The notes under the pieces are model-generated. The model did not search any database and was not told the DNA's origin. It was given only the letters and a program-made list of their open reading frames with translations. Below, piece by piece: positions 1-11,569 of a stretch of DNA of 64,000 nt. The stretch's first letter is position 1, and each line of letters starts with the position of its first letter. The DNA comes from Ceratotherium simum simum (Eukaryota; Chordata; Mammalia; Perissodactyla; Rhinocerotidae): assembly GCF_000283155.1 (NCBI RefSeq), contig NW_004454207.1, forward strand, positions 7,895,778 to 7,959,777, given 5' to 3'. A program made the position numbers and the translations under genes.

Positions 1-202
1 TAAAGGGCAGTTTCATATCTTCTCTCCCTAAACTTCCTGTACCTCCTTCCCCAACCTCACGTACAGCTGATGGACTTGGCTGCCTTATTTCAGTGCAAGA
101 ATGGAAGCAATCAGAAGAGAACTTCTACAAGTACCCGCCACATCTGCCCACCTACCTGCATGTGTGCCCTCATAGATCTAGACCAGGGCTCTTCGTCTAG
201 AT

Positions 203-568
203 CAGGGCTTCTCCACCACAGCCCTGTTGACATTTCGGACTGGGTAACTCTTTGTCGTTGGGGCCTGTTCTGTGTGTTGTAGAATGTTTCACAGCGACCC
301 TGGCCTCTACTCACTAGATGCCCATAGCACCCCTCCCCCAGTTGTGACAACTCAAAATATCCCCTGGGGGGGCAAAATCTTGGGGGCTATTTGGCAATGT
401 CTGCAGACACTTTTGGTTGTCATGACTGGGAGGGGTTGGTGTGCTACTGGCATCCAGTCGGTAGAGACCAAGGATGCCGTGAAACATCTTGCAATGCACG
501 GAACAGCCTCTCACAACAAAAAATGACCCAGTTTCACATGTCAATAGTGTCACGGTTGAGAAATCCTG
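203..568. mobile_element. palindromic hAT-Charlie element, two head-to-head MER5A-like arms
   Basis: The left arm (about 203-383) reads as the reverse complement of a MER5A-type element and the right arm (about 387-568) as the forward copy. Both show the block around ACTGGGGGGGTGCTACTGGC and the CAGGG...TTCTC / GAGAAATCCTG termini. Possible 8-bp flanking duplications are GTCTAGAT (195-202) and TCCTAGAT (569-576), matching at 6 of 8 positions, which would make the pair one insertion. The family name is from memory. Confidence 0.7.
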
Positions 569-576
569 TCCTAGAT

Positions 577-760
577 GAGTGGTCTGCATTCCTATCAAAA
601 GCCAGCCTGCTCTCACCTACTCAAGGAAACCACCCCAACAGTTCCACCCTCTTTCAACTACATCATTATTTAACTTCTCCATTGGATCATTTTGATCAGC
701 ATGCAAATATTACACATTTCTCTCATCACTGAAAAAATAATCTCTTAATTCCATTTCTGC
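577..760. other. short unassigned stretch
   Basis: Nothing recognised between the hAT element and the L2 copy. The first 195 bases of the window are likewise unassigned. Confidence 0.4.
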
Positions 761-2145
761 CTCTAGCTACTTCCATTTCTCTGCTCTCCTTATAGCAAAA
801 CTCTTAGAAAGATTTGTCTGTAGGCGCTCTCCCCAATTCCTCTCCTGTTGGAAGCACTTTCCCTCCCCTGCCTTTAGGATACCATCCTCTCCTGATTTTT
901 GTTTCCTACCTCACTGGTTGCTCCTTCTCAGTCACCTTTGCTGGATCCTCATCTCTTTGACCTCTGAACATGGGTGGACCTCAGGTCTTGGTTCTTGGAC
1001 TTCTCTATTCATTCTCACCACCTTGGCAACCTCATTCAATCTAATACCTTTAAATATCATCTATAACCTAGATGACTTCCAAATTTATATCTCTAATCCA
1101 GACTTTTCTCCCAGACTCCAAATCTACCTACTCAGCATCTCCATTTACATGTCTAATAGGCATCTCAAACCTAATATGTCTGTATCTAAGCTTTTGAGCT
1201 CTATCCTCTGAATCTGCTCCTCTCTCAGTCTTCCTTGTCTCAGATAAGAGCAACTCCATCTTTCCAGTTATTTAGGCCTAAAACTTAGAATCATACTTGA
1301 TTCTTCTTTTTCTCACAACTCAATTCTAACCTCACTAGCAAATCCTATTGGCTTCACCTTCAAGATCTACCTGGAATCTGATCACTTTCTACCATCTCAC
1401 CTGCTACCATACTAATCAAAGCCACGGTCACTTTTTGCTTAGATCATTGCCAAGAACCTCATCTCCTGTCTCCCAGCTTCTGCGTTTTTTTCCCTACAGA
1501 CTATTCTCCACACAGTAGCCAGAGTTATCCTTTTAAAACCCAAGTTAGATCTTGTCACTCCTCTGCTCAGAGCCCTTCAGTAGCTCCTCACCTTAACTAG
1601 AATGAAAGCCACAGCCTTATAGTGGCCTGCAAGGCCCCGCTTGATCTGACCTATCTGTTACCTCTCTGATCATATATCCTATTACTTTGCCTTTTCTTTT
1701 ACTCTCTTCCGGCCACATTTGCCTGCTTGCTGTTCTTCAAACACACTAGGCCTCTTCTGCCTCAGGGCCTTTGCATCTGCTGTTCTCTCAGCCTTGAATG
1801 CTCTTTCCCTGGGTCACCCTTTGCCCTCTCACCTTGCTCAAATATCTTCTCAGTGAGGTCTTTCCTGACTGCCCTATTTAAAATTGCTCTTTTCCTTTCC
1901 CCGTCACACTAGAAACTCAGTATCCCCCTTTCCTGCTTTATTTTTCTCTACAGCATTTATCACCATCTGATTTTCTAGATATTTAGTTATTTATTTTGTT
2001 GATTGCCAGTCCCCCACCATCCTCAACTAGAATGAAAGTTCCTTGAAGGCATGGATTTGGTTTTGTTCACTGCTGTATTCCACAGAGCCTAAGTAGTGCC
2101 TAGCACACAGTAGGTGCTTGATAAATATGTCTTGACTGAATCTGT
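760..2145 (+). repeat. long L2 LINE 3' portion
   Basis: A pyrimidine-rich L2-type sequence, sense on the + strand, includes the block with GCCTCAGGGCCTTTGCATCT and TCTTCTCAGTGAGGTCTTTC. It ends in the characteristic L2 3' end: CTAGAATGAAAGTTCC, then GCACACAGTAGGTGCTTGAT and AAATATGTCTTGACTGAAT (2100-2140). At about 1.4 kb it is unusually long for this ancient family. Short frames here have no L2 reverse-transcriptase motif that I can read. Confidence 0.75.
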
Positions 2146-2279
2146 GCAGGGTTGGGGATGACTCCAGCCAGGTCAGTCCGTCCCCATAAGAGCCAATCCT
2201 GGGGCTTTTGCTTGAATTCCCCAGAAGAGACATTTCCTTGTTCACCTTGGACTTGAACGTGAGATAATCCAGAGGCTGG

Positions 2280-2735
2280 AGGTTCTGCTGCCGTCTTACT
2301 ATTGCATTGTGTCAGACAGGGCTCTTAGTTGCATACAGCAGAGCCCTCTTGTCCAAAATAGTCACTGCTCTTCCCCATGGAGGATTTTTACACCATGGCC
2401 CCACTGATAGGCTTGACCGAGTGTCTTGCTTTGGCCATTTGAATGTAGGCAGAGGTGATGTGTATCGCTTCCAAGCAAAAGCGTGAAGAGCCAGCTTGTG
2501 GTTCGCTACCTCAGTGTCTCCTCTTTGCTGTGAGAACAGCAGTGCCCCAGAGAGAGGTTAGCCTGAGTCTTAGAGGGAAGACCTCATGTTATGGAACTGC
2601 AGCCAACCTGCGCTGGCCGTGGAACAGGAGTGAAAAATAAACCTTGATTAACGTAATCAATTGATTATCGTAAGCCATTAAGATTTTGGGTTGTTTGTTA
2701 CCAAAGCGTAATGTCACCTAAGCTGATTCAACATT
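2280..2735 (+). repeat. old LTR-like relic (possible)
   Basis: The end reads TAAGATTTTGGGTTGTTTGT, a motif found near the 3' end of old mammalian LTR-type repeats. The rest is too diverged for me to name a family. The neighbouring 2736-3740 holds no feature I recognise. Confidence 0.35.
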
Positions 2736-3741
2736 CCTGCTAGTTTAAGAAGACAGTGAGTTCATTAAAGGGTATTTGGTGGCTCGCAGGATCTCCGAGA
2801 AGGCCTTGGAGACTCCAAAGCCGGAAATAATGTCTAAATCTCAGTGCGGGGCAGCAAAGATGCCCAGTGCTACACCCTCTGAGTACAGGTTAGCAACTCA
2901 ACCAGTGAGGGAGCCTCTCTGCAGAATCTCTCAGAATCTCTATCACTGCTGCCTCTGAAAATTGGACCCCTCGGCCATTAATCTTCTCAGAAGATGGCTT
3001 TCGTAACCCCTCGACTCCTCGTGTTGCTCTTTTCTCAGTTGAGGCCTCTGGCAGAGCCTGGGTTACATACCTGTGGTCTTGCCATGAGAAAGGCTGGAAA
3101 AAGCAAATTTCTTATTCTCTTTCGGGAAAGTAGGAGTCAAATGTGGGGAACTACCAAAACACAGGGAGGATGTTGAGAAGTTAGCGGGTGACCACAAAGC
3201 ATGAAAGAGATCCGCTGCCTGCCCGAAGCCTGAAAATGGAGCCAACAGCAACGGATTGGAGCTGAGAAATAGAGCAACCAGGTGCCATCATTTAAGGCCT
3301 CGACCAAGTCATGCTTTAAGTATAGCCGTTGACTCTCCAGTTATTTGAAGGATACATTCCCAGTTGTGCTCAGGCCAGCTGGGATTGGGTTCACTGACAC
3401 GTGGAACAGAAGGCCTCCTAATGATTCATGTCTAAAACGGCTGGGCAGCAGCACAGTGGCTGGCAGTGGTGCCCTGCTCGGACGCTGGGAAGTTTTGGTT
3501 GCCCTCAGTTCCCAGTAAGTGGGAACGAGGCTGATGGTCATGGAATCGTTACTTCTGGCAGGGCAGGGGTTTGGTTTCCCTGTCGCCCGGGAGACAGCAG
3601 TTCTCCATGCGGCAGGGCACTTGCTCACACGTAGCACAGTTACCAGGACAGTTAAAGTTATAGAGTGGGTGACACATCTGTGGCAGATACTGCTAGTTGC
3701 TTATCTCGTATCCGGTTTTCTTTTCCTCAATGATAAAAATT

Positions 3742-4005
3742 AGAAGAATAAACACTCGTATAATACTTGTTATGTATCAGAGACTATTCTAAACCCTTTA
3801 TTCATATTAACTCATTTAATCCTCACAAGAACCCTGTGAGAAAGGTACTGTTATTATGCTTACTTTACACATGAGAAAACCGAAGCACAGAATAGTTAGG
3901 TAACTTGAGTACTCACACAGCTAGTAAATGAAGGAGCAGGGTTTTGCACCCAGGCCATCTGGCTCCATAGGCTGTATTTAACCTCTACGTTGCACTGCCT
4001 GATTT
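3742..4005 (+). repeat. MIR SINE, near full length
   Basis: The MIR core and tail are readable in order: ATTAACTCATTTAATCCTCA, a GGTACTGTTATTAT block, ATGAGAAAACCGAAGCACAG, and CACACAGCTAGTAAATG. Sense on the + strand. Confidence 0.85.
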
Positions 4006-4019
4006 TGTTTGATTAGGCA

Positions 4020-4650
4020 TGTGTCCAGCTAAAACAGCTTGATTTCCCAAGCTCCCTTACAGCTAGAAGAGACTGTATGCCATAATTCTAGCCAATGAGA
4101 TGTATAGAAGTAGGTTGGCTTCCAAAACTATTTCTTTAAAAGGAAGTAGACTCGGTTGGTATGCCCTCTTTTGCCCTTACTTCTTTGCTTTCTGCCTGGA
4201 ATGTAAATGTGATGCTGGAAGTAGAGCTGCCACTTTGTGACCATGAGTTGACAATTATGAAGAAGAAAGCTACATGGTTCAGCTGAAAGAAGGAAGTGCC
4301 TGGATCCCTGCCCCAGATTTCCTACTTCCAGATTCCTTGTTACATGTGAAAAATAAAACCCCTCATTTTTTTAAAAAATAATTATTTATTTATTTTTCCC
4401 CCCCAAAGCCCCAGTAGATAGTTGTATGTCATAGCTGCACATCCTTCTAGTTGCTGTACGTGGGACGTGGCCTCAGCATGGCCGGAGAAGCGGTGTGTCG
4501 GTGCGCGCCCGGGATCCGAACCCCGGCCGCCAGCAGCAGAGCACGCGCACTTAACTGCTAAGCCACGGGGCTGGCCCAAAACCCCTCATTTTCAATACCA
4601 TTGTTTAGTGGGAGTTTCAGTTACATGAGAGAAAATACAATCCCTACTGA
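4020..4650 (+). repeat. old interspersed repeat split by an ERE
   Basis: The sequence before 4370 and after 4592 appears to be one old repeat (CAGCTAGAAGAGACTGTATG, ending in AATAAAACCCCTCATTTT). It was interrupted by the SINE at 4370-4577. I cannot name the family with confidence. Confidence 0.35.
4370..4577 (-). mobile_element. ERE tRNA-derived SINE
   Basis: Antisense copy, with the tRNA-like head at the right (CCACGGGGCTGGCCC) and a T-rich tail at the left. It is flanked by a perfect 15-bp duplication AAAACCCCTCATTTT (4355-4369 and 4578-4592). Confidence 0.93.
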
Positions 4651-6080
4651 TTCAACATTTCCACATTTCTCACCCTTAGCTGTCTCCTGTACCATTTTGA
4701 CCAAGTCTTTAATCTGCCCACCAGCTACTGAGGGACTGCCCTGTGTTCCCGTCCCCTGATTGAAATTGTTTATGTCGCATGCCTGCAATATGTCTAGAAG
4801 CACAGTGTTGGACAGTGTGGGAGTTTAAAAAAACAGTATATGATATGGCCCCATCTCATGGAGTCTGAAGAACATTAGTTTACCCAAAGGACTCATTTGT
4901 TCCAAGATGTTAATGGATGATAATGGCTTGATGTGGTTTTCCTAATGCGGGATGCTATCGGATTTTAATTAGACTCTGTCTCCTCTCTCTTAAAGAGGAA
5001 ACTCAAAAGAGGAGAAGGCAGAGGGGAGAGGGGGACAGGGTGATATGTGAAAACCTGTCTAATATTAGAGATTGCCTCGTGGTATTCCTCTCAACACCAG
5101 CTATCTGTAATCTCCAAAATCACCCCCAGTCACATTCAATGAGTTGAGATTTGATAGAGATAGCCACTCAAGTGAGAAACAGATCAGCTCAAAATACTTT
5201 GTCTCTCCCTCCCTTATTTATATGTCTTGAGATGCTTCCACTTTCTAAAGTCACTCCCCTGGGACTGTGGAACTGAGCATAGAACAACTTGGCTACTCAC
5301 CACTCCTACAGAACTCCACTTAAAAGGAAGTGTCTGATAGCAGCATCCAGACAGTGCTACTTGGTGATGGAAATGAAATTGGTTACTCCCTCTACTTCCC
5401 CAACACTTACTGTCTTCTTTAGATTTACAAGTGGATTCAAGTGTGCACACCATGGGACTTGCCTGCAAGCTGTTCCTCAGAGTCTAATGGGAAGATTTCA
5501 AGAGTGAGGCAGGTGTTAAACAAAAATCATATTATGTGCCTTTATTAGTGATTTTAAGTATTTGTAATTTTGGGGGATACAATTAGAGTATAGTCTGAAG
5601 GCTATATATAATAAAACCAAAACCAATTAGTAGGTTAACTCAGAGGCTGTCTGCAGGCTAGCAGCTTCCCTCTGCTAAATCCTGTTAAAATGCAGTGGGT
5701 TCTATTTTGTGCAGAATGAGCAGGCTGCCATGACAACTGTCTGTGAATATTATTTCAATAGTAGTTATAGGATTCCAGTGTCTGCCTCTGGGTCCAACAT
5801 TCGTTCTAAAATCCAGACGTACGTCTATTCTTAAAGGAGTTCTCCGGGACGTGTTTACAAAAAACAAAAACACAACACTTTCAACTGGCTGGGTTGTTTT
5901 TCTTTTGGAACAGAAATTCGAATGAATTTACACAATTGCATATTGTAGATTTTATTGCTGTTCTTTTCTTTTGGAAAGGTGGTTTGGGTATGAATTTATA
6001 TTGTACTTGACTATATATTTGATTAAATAGATGCACTAGACCAGTTTGGAAAGTTCCCCTCTAGGTCTGTAATCCTTACA
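4651..6080. other. unassigned intergenic sequence
   Basis: I see no coding exon, RNA gene or confident repeat here. Confidence 0.4.
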
Positions 6081-6084
6081 TCAA

Positions 6085-6700
6085 ATTATTCTTTTCTTCA
6101 TGTAACAGTATCAGAAGGAATCTTGTGGTTGCAAATGACAGAGGATTCAACCCAAACTGAGTTAGCAAAACCAGTCTCAAATGAATCTGACTTGAAATTC
6201 CAGAGGTAAAATTTCAACTGGAGATTTATGAGGGAGGGCTCCAGCTCCATTTCCCTGCCCTTCTCTTGGTCTGCCCTTCTCCGTGTAACAATTGCATCCC
6301 CCACACTGGCTCTCCTCATGGTGACAGCCTTGCTCAGAGCACCACACTTGGGGGAGAAGAGTGAGTCTATGTCCCAGTGCTCTCTCCAGGAGCCCTGAGA
6401 CTCACTCATATTGCCTGTCTTTAGCTATGTGCCCATATGAACCCTCCCTTTTGCCAGGAGAAGAGGGTGTGCTACCTGCCTTAGGCCTGAGTTATGTGCT
6501 ATCCCTGGACAATCACTGTTGCTGGGGAAGTGGGCTGTGCTAATTGGCTTAAGCCAATCAGGGCCCACACTCACAGTGGGGGGTGGTCAATCCCATGCAA
6601 ACCATGGGGCTGAGAATAGGGAGAGGGTTGATTTCAAAAGGACAATTGGGGTACTATTGCAAGGCAATGAGGGGAATACTTAGTAGCCACCTGGTTAGGG
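6085..6700. repeat. ancient interspersed repeat, family unresolved
   Basis: The stretch with GGTTGCAAATGACAGAGG, a GGACAATCACTGTTGCTGGG block and TAATTGGCTTAAGCCAATCA resembles an old LTR-like mammalian repeat. The last block contains the short palindrome TTGGCTTAAGCCAA. Assignment is by pattern memory only. Confidence 0.35.
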
Positions 6701-6719
6701 AACAGAATGCTGGGCAAAT

Positions 6720-7450
6720 AATAATAGCTAAGATTTATTGACTACTAACTATGAGCCAGTCACCACTCAAACCGCTTTACAAGTGTATTGGTTAGAGAAT
6801 GTGTTTGGCTGCATGTAATAAGGTAAATGAAATAGCAGGGACTTAACACAGAGGGGTTGGTTTTTATTTCACATGATGTGAGGCCAGGAAAGAAGCAGCT
6901 TCACATTGTCATCCATGTCTCAGGCTCATCTTCCATCTTTCTGCTCTCTTCCTAATGTGCACAAGAGGGCTGCTCCACCTCCAGGCGTTGTGTCTTGGTT
7001 CCAGGCAGAAAGGGGTAAGGGCAAAGAGGAAAGGGCTCATGCCAGCTAAGTCTTATCTTTTTATTAGGAAAACAGCTTTTCTGGGAGCCTCAGCCAGCAG
7101 ATTTCTGCTTATATCTCACTGGACAGAACTGAGTCATGTGACCACCCCTAACTGCAAGGGATCCTACCAAATCAAGTTTTGTGTGCCCATTGCCACCTAG
7201 AACAAAATTAGGGTTTTATTGGTTAGGAGAAGAAAGGGAGAATGGATATTGGTTAGGCAACTATCAGTAGCTGCCACAATATGTATTAACCCATTTATTC
7301 CTTACATCAACCCAGTGTGGGCGGTACTATTACTATCTCTGTTTTCTAAGAAACAGGCACAGAGAGGTTATGTAATTTTCCCAAGCTCACCTACCGCTGT
7401 TACGCGGTGGAGCTAGAAAATGACCCCAAGCAATCTGAGTCTAGAACCAG
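6720..7450 (+). repeat. MIR split by an older-style insertion
   Basis: The MIR 5' part is at 6720-6788 (AGATTTATTGACTACTAACT) and its continuation at about 7276-7450 (ACCCATTTATTCCTTACATC, then CAGAGAGGTTATGTAATTTT). The 490-bp insert at about 6789-7275 is a different old repeat. The flanks TGTATTGG and TGTATTAA suggest a short target duplication. The insert family is unresolved. Confidence 0.6.
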
Positions 7451-7544
7451 ATTCTATCATGCTCCCAGACACATCCTGACCCACAGGCCAGACCACATTT
7501 CTTCTCTAGGATGTGTATCCACTTAGGGAATGAAGGTCTCTCCT

Positions 7545-7735
7545 AGAAATGGTAGCTAATATCTGTTTAGCACTTTATAGTTTCTGAAGAATATTCCACT
7601 TAGATTATTCCATTTAAATATTATTCCATTTTTCAAATGAGGAAACTGAGGCTCAGAGAAGTTACATAAGTTGCCTAAGTTCCCCAGGTCATAAGTAGCA
7701 GAGCTGATATTTCCTTGAAGTTACGAAAACTTACT
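7545..7735 (+). repeat. MIR SINE
   Basis: ATGAGGAAACTGAGGCTCAG and GTCATAAGTAGCAGAGCTGA are MIR 3'-half motifs. Sense strand. Confidence 0.75.
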
Positions 7736-8482
7736 CCTGGTCCCCTTTCCTAATCCTCCTATTCTTCCATGCACAGAGACTTCATTTTTAATTTTTTAAA
7801 AGGACAATTCTTGGCTCCAGGCCCTATATTAACTTCATGACCTTCTCAGGAAAACAATCCAGAGAAATCTTGGATCTCTCACCAACTGGCTTTCCTAGTG
7901 TCCTTTTCCCGTAGCCACACCAGCAGGAACATGGCATCTCAGCAGGAATTGTGTTCAGCAGGGAGAAACAAAGACCTAAACAGGGAGGTTGTTTTTATCT
8001 CATGTAATATAAAATCCAGAGCTTCGTTCAAAATATTAAAGTGCTCAGTACAAAGGGCTCTTATCTACCTGTTAAAAAGTCATTAAACATATAGAAATTT
8101 CCTGTCCTTAGTTACGTCAGGTTAATTTGTGTTACATTTCCTTAAAACTACTTTGTAAATCAGACTTTTCGCTAAGGATGACGGTCCACCTCACTGGGGT
8201 ACATTAATGAAGTTTCACTACGTTACTGATACCTCAGTTTGCTTATAATTGTTATTTCTCTCATTCTTGCCAAATATTTGAAATCTTTAGCTCTTTCCAA
8301 ATATTTGAAATCTTTAGCTTATGGCATGGTTTTATTTATATATCACAACATTCTCTTGTTCTGGTGTTACTCCTGAATTGACCCTAAAAATCACAAGAAC
8401 ATTGTAGAATATAGTTTGACTTTAAAAAGTCATGAAAGAGTGGGTTGAAAAAGTAATAGAGATTTAAATAAAAATCATAATA
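7736..8482. other. unassigned sequence with a 23-bp direct repeat
   Basis: No gene or named repeat is seen. A perfect 23-bp direct repeat occurs at 8270-8292 and 8297-8319 (core CAAATATTTGAAATCTTTAG), separated by 4 bases. Confidence 0.5.
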
Positions 8483-8662
8483 GGGGCCGGCCCCCTGGTG
8501 TAGTGGTTAGGTTCAGTGTGCTCCAGGTGTTCGCAGGTTCAGATCCCGGGCTTGGGCCTCATCAGCCATGCTGTGGCGGCGACCCACGTACAAAATAGAG
8601 AAAGACTGGCACAGATGTTAGCTCAAGGTAAATCTTCCTCACCAAAAAACAGAAAAGCAAAA
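8483..8662 (+). mobile_element. ERE tRNA-derived SINE
   Basis: Sense copy. GGGGCCGGCCCCCTGG head, GGTTCAGATCCCGGG B-box-like segment, GATGTTAGCTCAAGG body and A-rich tail. No clear target duplication is seen, which suggests an older or trimmed copy. Confidence 0.88.
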
Positions 8663-8682
8663 AACCCTACTGCATGGTAGAG

Positions 8683-8852
8683 CAGTGCCTCTCGAAGTAT
8701 GCTCCATCACTTGGGAGTTTATTAGAAATACAGATTCATGGGCCCTACTGCAGACCTGCTGAATCAGAACCTCTAGGGGCTGGGCCAGGGAATCTGTGTT
8801 TTAACAAGATCCCCAGGTGATTTATAAGCACATTAAAGTTTGAGAAGCCCTG
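8683..8852. mobile_element. short hAT-Charlie nonautonomous element
   Basis: About 170 bp with inverted ends (CAGTGCCTCTCGAAG at left, TTTGAGAAGCCCTG at right) and the internal block GACCTGCTGAATCAGAACCT followed by GGAATCTGTGTTTTAACAAG. Imperfect 8-bp flanks (TGGTAGAG and CTTTAGAG) fit hAT insertion. Confidence 0.75.
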
Positions 8853-9059
8853 CTTTAGAGAGTTTTATGTAAATGAGACACACAGATTGTACACTCTTTG
8901 GAATATTGGTGAAAATACTAACTTCAGCTTTAGTAAACTAAGACCTATATTAAACCCTAGATTCTCCTTTGCAAGTCCCCAAATCCTAGGCTCCAGTTAT
9001 CTACTCTGGGTCACCGAGCCTTAACTCAAGTGTATGCTTGACTCCATCCCCCATCAACA

Positions 9060-9610
9060 CCTTCACCTAATTAACTAGTATTTGTCTTTCAGACATCAGT
9101 TCAAAGGCTACTTCCTCAGAGAAGCCTTTGCTTGACCTCCTGACTCATTCTCATGATACATGTACTTCTCCTTTGCAATTTCCTATTTATTTTTGGGATT
9201 ATTTCATTAATGTTTATTTCCCCCACTAGATTATAAACTTCATGAGGGAAGGACCTTGTCAGTTCTGTTAATTGGTGTATCCCCAGGGTCTAGAACAGTA
9301 CCTGGCACACAATAGGTGCTCAACAAATATGTGTGGGTTTTTTGTTTGTTTTTGTTTTTTGCTGAGGAAGATTTGCCCTGAGCTAACATCTATTGCCAAT
9401 CTTCTTTTTGTGCTGAGGAAGATTTGTCCTGAGCTAACATCTGTTGTCAATCTTCCTCTTTTTGTATGTGAACCACCGCCACAGCATGGCCACTGACAGA
9501 GGTGTAGGTCCGTGCCTGGGAACTGAATCCAGGCTGCCAAAGTGGAGTGCGCCAAACTTAACCACTAGGCAACCAGGGCTGGCCCTCAACAAATATTTGT
9601 TGAATGAATA
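9060..9610 (+). repeat. L2 LINE 3' end split by an ERE
   Basis: L2 3'-end sequence (ACTTCATGAGGGAAGGACCT, then CCTGGCACACAATAGGTGCT and CAACAAATAT) runs to 9330 and resumes at 9585-9610 (CAACAAATATTTGTTGAATG). The SINE lies between. Confidence 0.85.
9331..9584 (-). mobile_element. ERE SINE with duplicated tail unit
   Basis: Antisense copy inside L2 with a perfect 12-bp duplication CTCAACAAATAT (9319-9330 and 9585-9596). The GCTGAGGAAGATTTG-type tail unit occurs twice in tandem. Confidence 0.93.
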
Positions 9611-11096
9611 TATGAATAAAACCAAGATAAGAATAAGTGCTCTTAGAGAAAATTCTCTAAAAACTTTCCCAAAGGCTTCACCATAAACCCTTAGTTGTCT
9701 GAGGCAATAGTAGCAGGGGTTTTGAAAAGAAAGCCATGGATATGTCCCAGGCTTTGTTTTAGCTAATAGTTTCAACATTCCTCCAAAAAATCAACTGTTC
9801 CTTGTTTTATATGTTCATAAACACAAAAATGGTTGACAGGGAGGCAGTGGTGGCAAAACGAAAGCTTGACGAACCTGGAACCTGCCTTTCTAATAAGCAG
9901 GAAGTAGTTCTGTCATCCAGGTGGTGTTGTTGACATTACTGTTGGTAGGTACTGTCATACCTGTATCTGACATTGTGGGGTTGCCACAGAAACCTATTAA
10001 AGAATCATTCTAGAATCTACCTCTGGAAAATTCCAGATGAGGCTGAGGAATCCTCTTCAAGTAAGACCTATCAGTGTGACGATGGATTGTGTCCTGAGCC
10101 TACAGATCAGGCTGAAAGATACAGCAGCCAGCAAAATGAAGATCTAGGAGTCTGTTTTCCTGGAACCTGTGTGGAACTGATACAACTTAGAGGGAAGGGT
10201 AAGAACTCTTAAAGGAGCAGATGAATTGAATGAAATCTGGGTAGTCATAGAATCATATGACTGAATGTTAACCTTCTTCCTCTGTTTGCTTAGTTGTTTG
10301 GCCAATTCTTGTGGACTTTATGTTTTGTGTATGGAGTTTATCATACTTTAATGTATATTATATTCAAGCTATCTTTATAGGGTAGAACTGGGTCATTTTG
10401 ATGTAATGGATAGAGTACTGGCCACCAAGTCATAAGACTGTGACGTTGGGGAGGCCACCTAACCTGTCTGGGCCTGGTTTCCTCTCCTATAAAATGAAGG
10501 GCCTTTCTGAACAAGTCCAGAGGACCAGAGTATCTTACCACATCACAGGCTCACCTGTTACAGAGCTCTAGGCCAAGAACCTCATGATTTTCTTGCAAGG
10601 GGACTCCACCGTCTGTGCCTAGGTCAGTTGCCCAATTCCCAGTGCTTTGACATGAGAGGGAGTTGCATAAATGTATGTTTTTCGTTTTACTTTTGTCTTG
10701 GAATGGCAGATTATAGCTCCTGCAGAAGGGAAATAAGAAGTAAGGAATTAACATTGCTCTGCCATTGACTCATGCTAGATGTCAAACTGCAATACATGCA
10801 AAACGCCAGCACATACAAGCTAAAGGAACAGATTGTGGCAATATTTAAAAATATCACAACTCTCTAAATAAGAAGCAGTTCTGATAAGCCTGAATTTGGA
10901 GTTCATGCAAAACACCCTTAACTCTGAAAATCTGAGTTGTACATTGCCAAGGTCAATTACTTTTGTGCAGTAATTATAGATAAAGGTATTTTGGATTATG
11001 TGGTAATACCTGTCTGCCTTGGTTTACAGACGCTCCTCTCTCCTGGGCTCCTTCCTGTCCAGATTGTCCCTTGTTTAGTCTCCTTTGCTCCTTCCT
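9611..11096. other. mostly unassigned sequence, one MIR-like patch
   Basis: I see nothing convincing except an antisense MIR-like patch at about 10385-10510 (CCTGGTTTCCTCTCCTATAA, AATGAAGGGCC). Confidence 0.4.
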
Positions 11097-11109
11097 CCTC
11101 ATTCCTTTT

Positions 11110-11328
11110 ATTTATTTATTTTTTTATAATTTTACTTATTTATTTTTTCCCCCAAAGGCCCGGTAGATACTTGTATGTCATAGTTGCACATCCTTTTAGT
11201 TGCTGTATGTGGGACGCGGCCCCAGCATGGCGGGACAAGGGGTGCGTCAGTGCACGCCCGGGCTCCGAACCCAGGCTGCCAGTAGCTGAGCGCACGCACT
11301 TAACCGCTAAGCCACGGGGCCGGTCCCT
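11110..11328 (-). mobile_element. ERE SINE, left member of a tandem pair
   Basis: Antisense copy ending CCACGGGGCCGGTCC. It is flanked by CCTCATTCCTTTT at 11097-11109 and 11329-11341. Confidence 0.92.
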
Positions 11329-11341
11329 CCTCATTCCTTTT

Positions 11342-11555
11342 TTTTTTTTTTAAAGATTTTATTTATTTATTTTTTTCCCTCCAAAGCCCCAGTAGATAGT
11401 TGTATGTTATAGCTGCACATCCTTCTAGTTGCTGTATGTGGGATGCGGCCTCAGCATGGCCGGAGAGGCGGTGCGTCGGTGTGCGCCCGGGATCTGAACC
11501 CCGGGCCGCCAGCAGCGGAGCGCACGCACTTAACCGCTAAGCCACGGGGCCGGCC
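11342..11555 (-). mobile_element. ERE SINE, right member of a tandem pair
   Basis: Antisense copy ending CCACGGGGCCGGCCC. It is flanked by CCTCATTCCTTTT at 11329-11341 and 11556-11568, so it shares one target copy with its neighbour. Confidence 0.92.
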
Positions 11556-11569
11556 CCTCATTCCTTTTA

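Noticed and set aside
4370..4577. Possible tRNA gene from the tRNA-like head
   Set aside because: The head is the degenerate tRNA-derived part of an ERE SINE with an A-tail and target duplications. The same applies to the other 15 copies.
10937..11353. 138-codon open frame on the + strand
   Set aside because: Its second half reads through antisense ERE sequence, the same peptide pattern recurring at other EREs (for example near 4422, 56742 and 63512).
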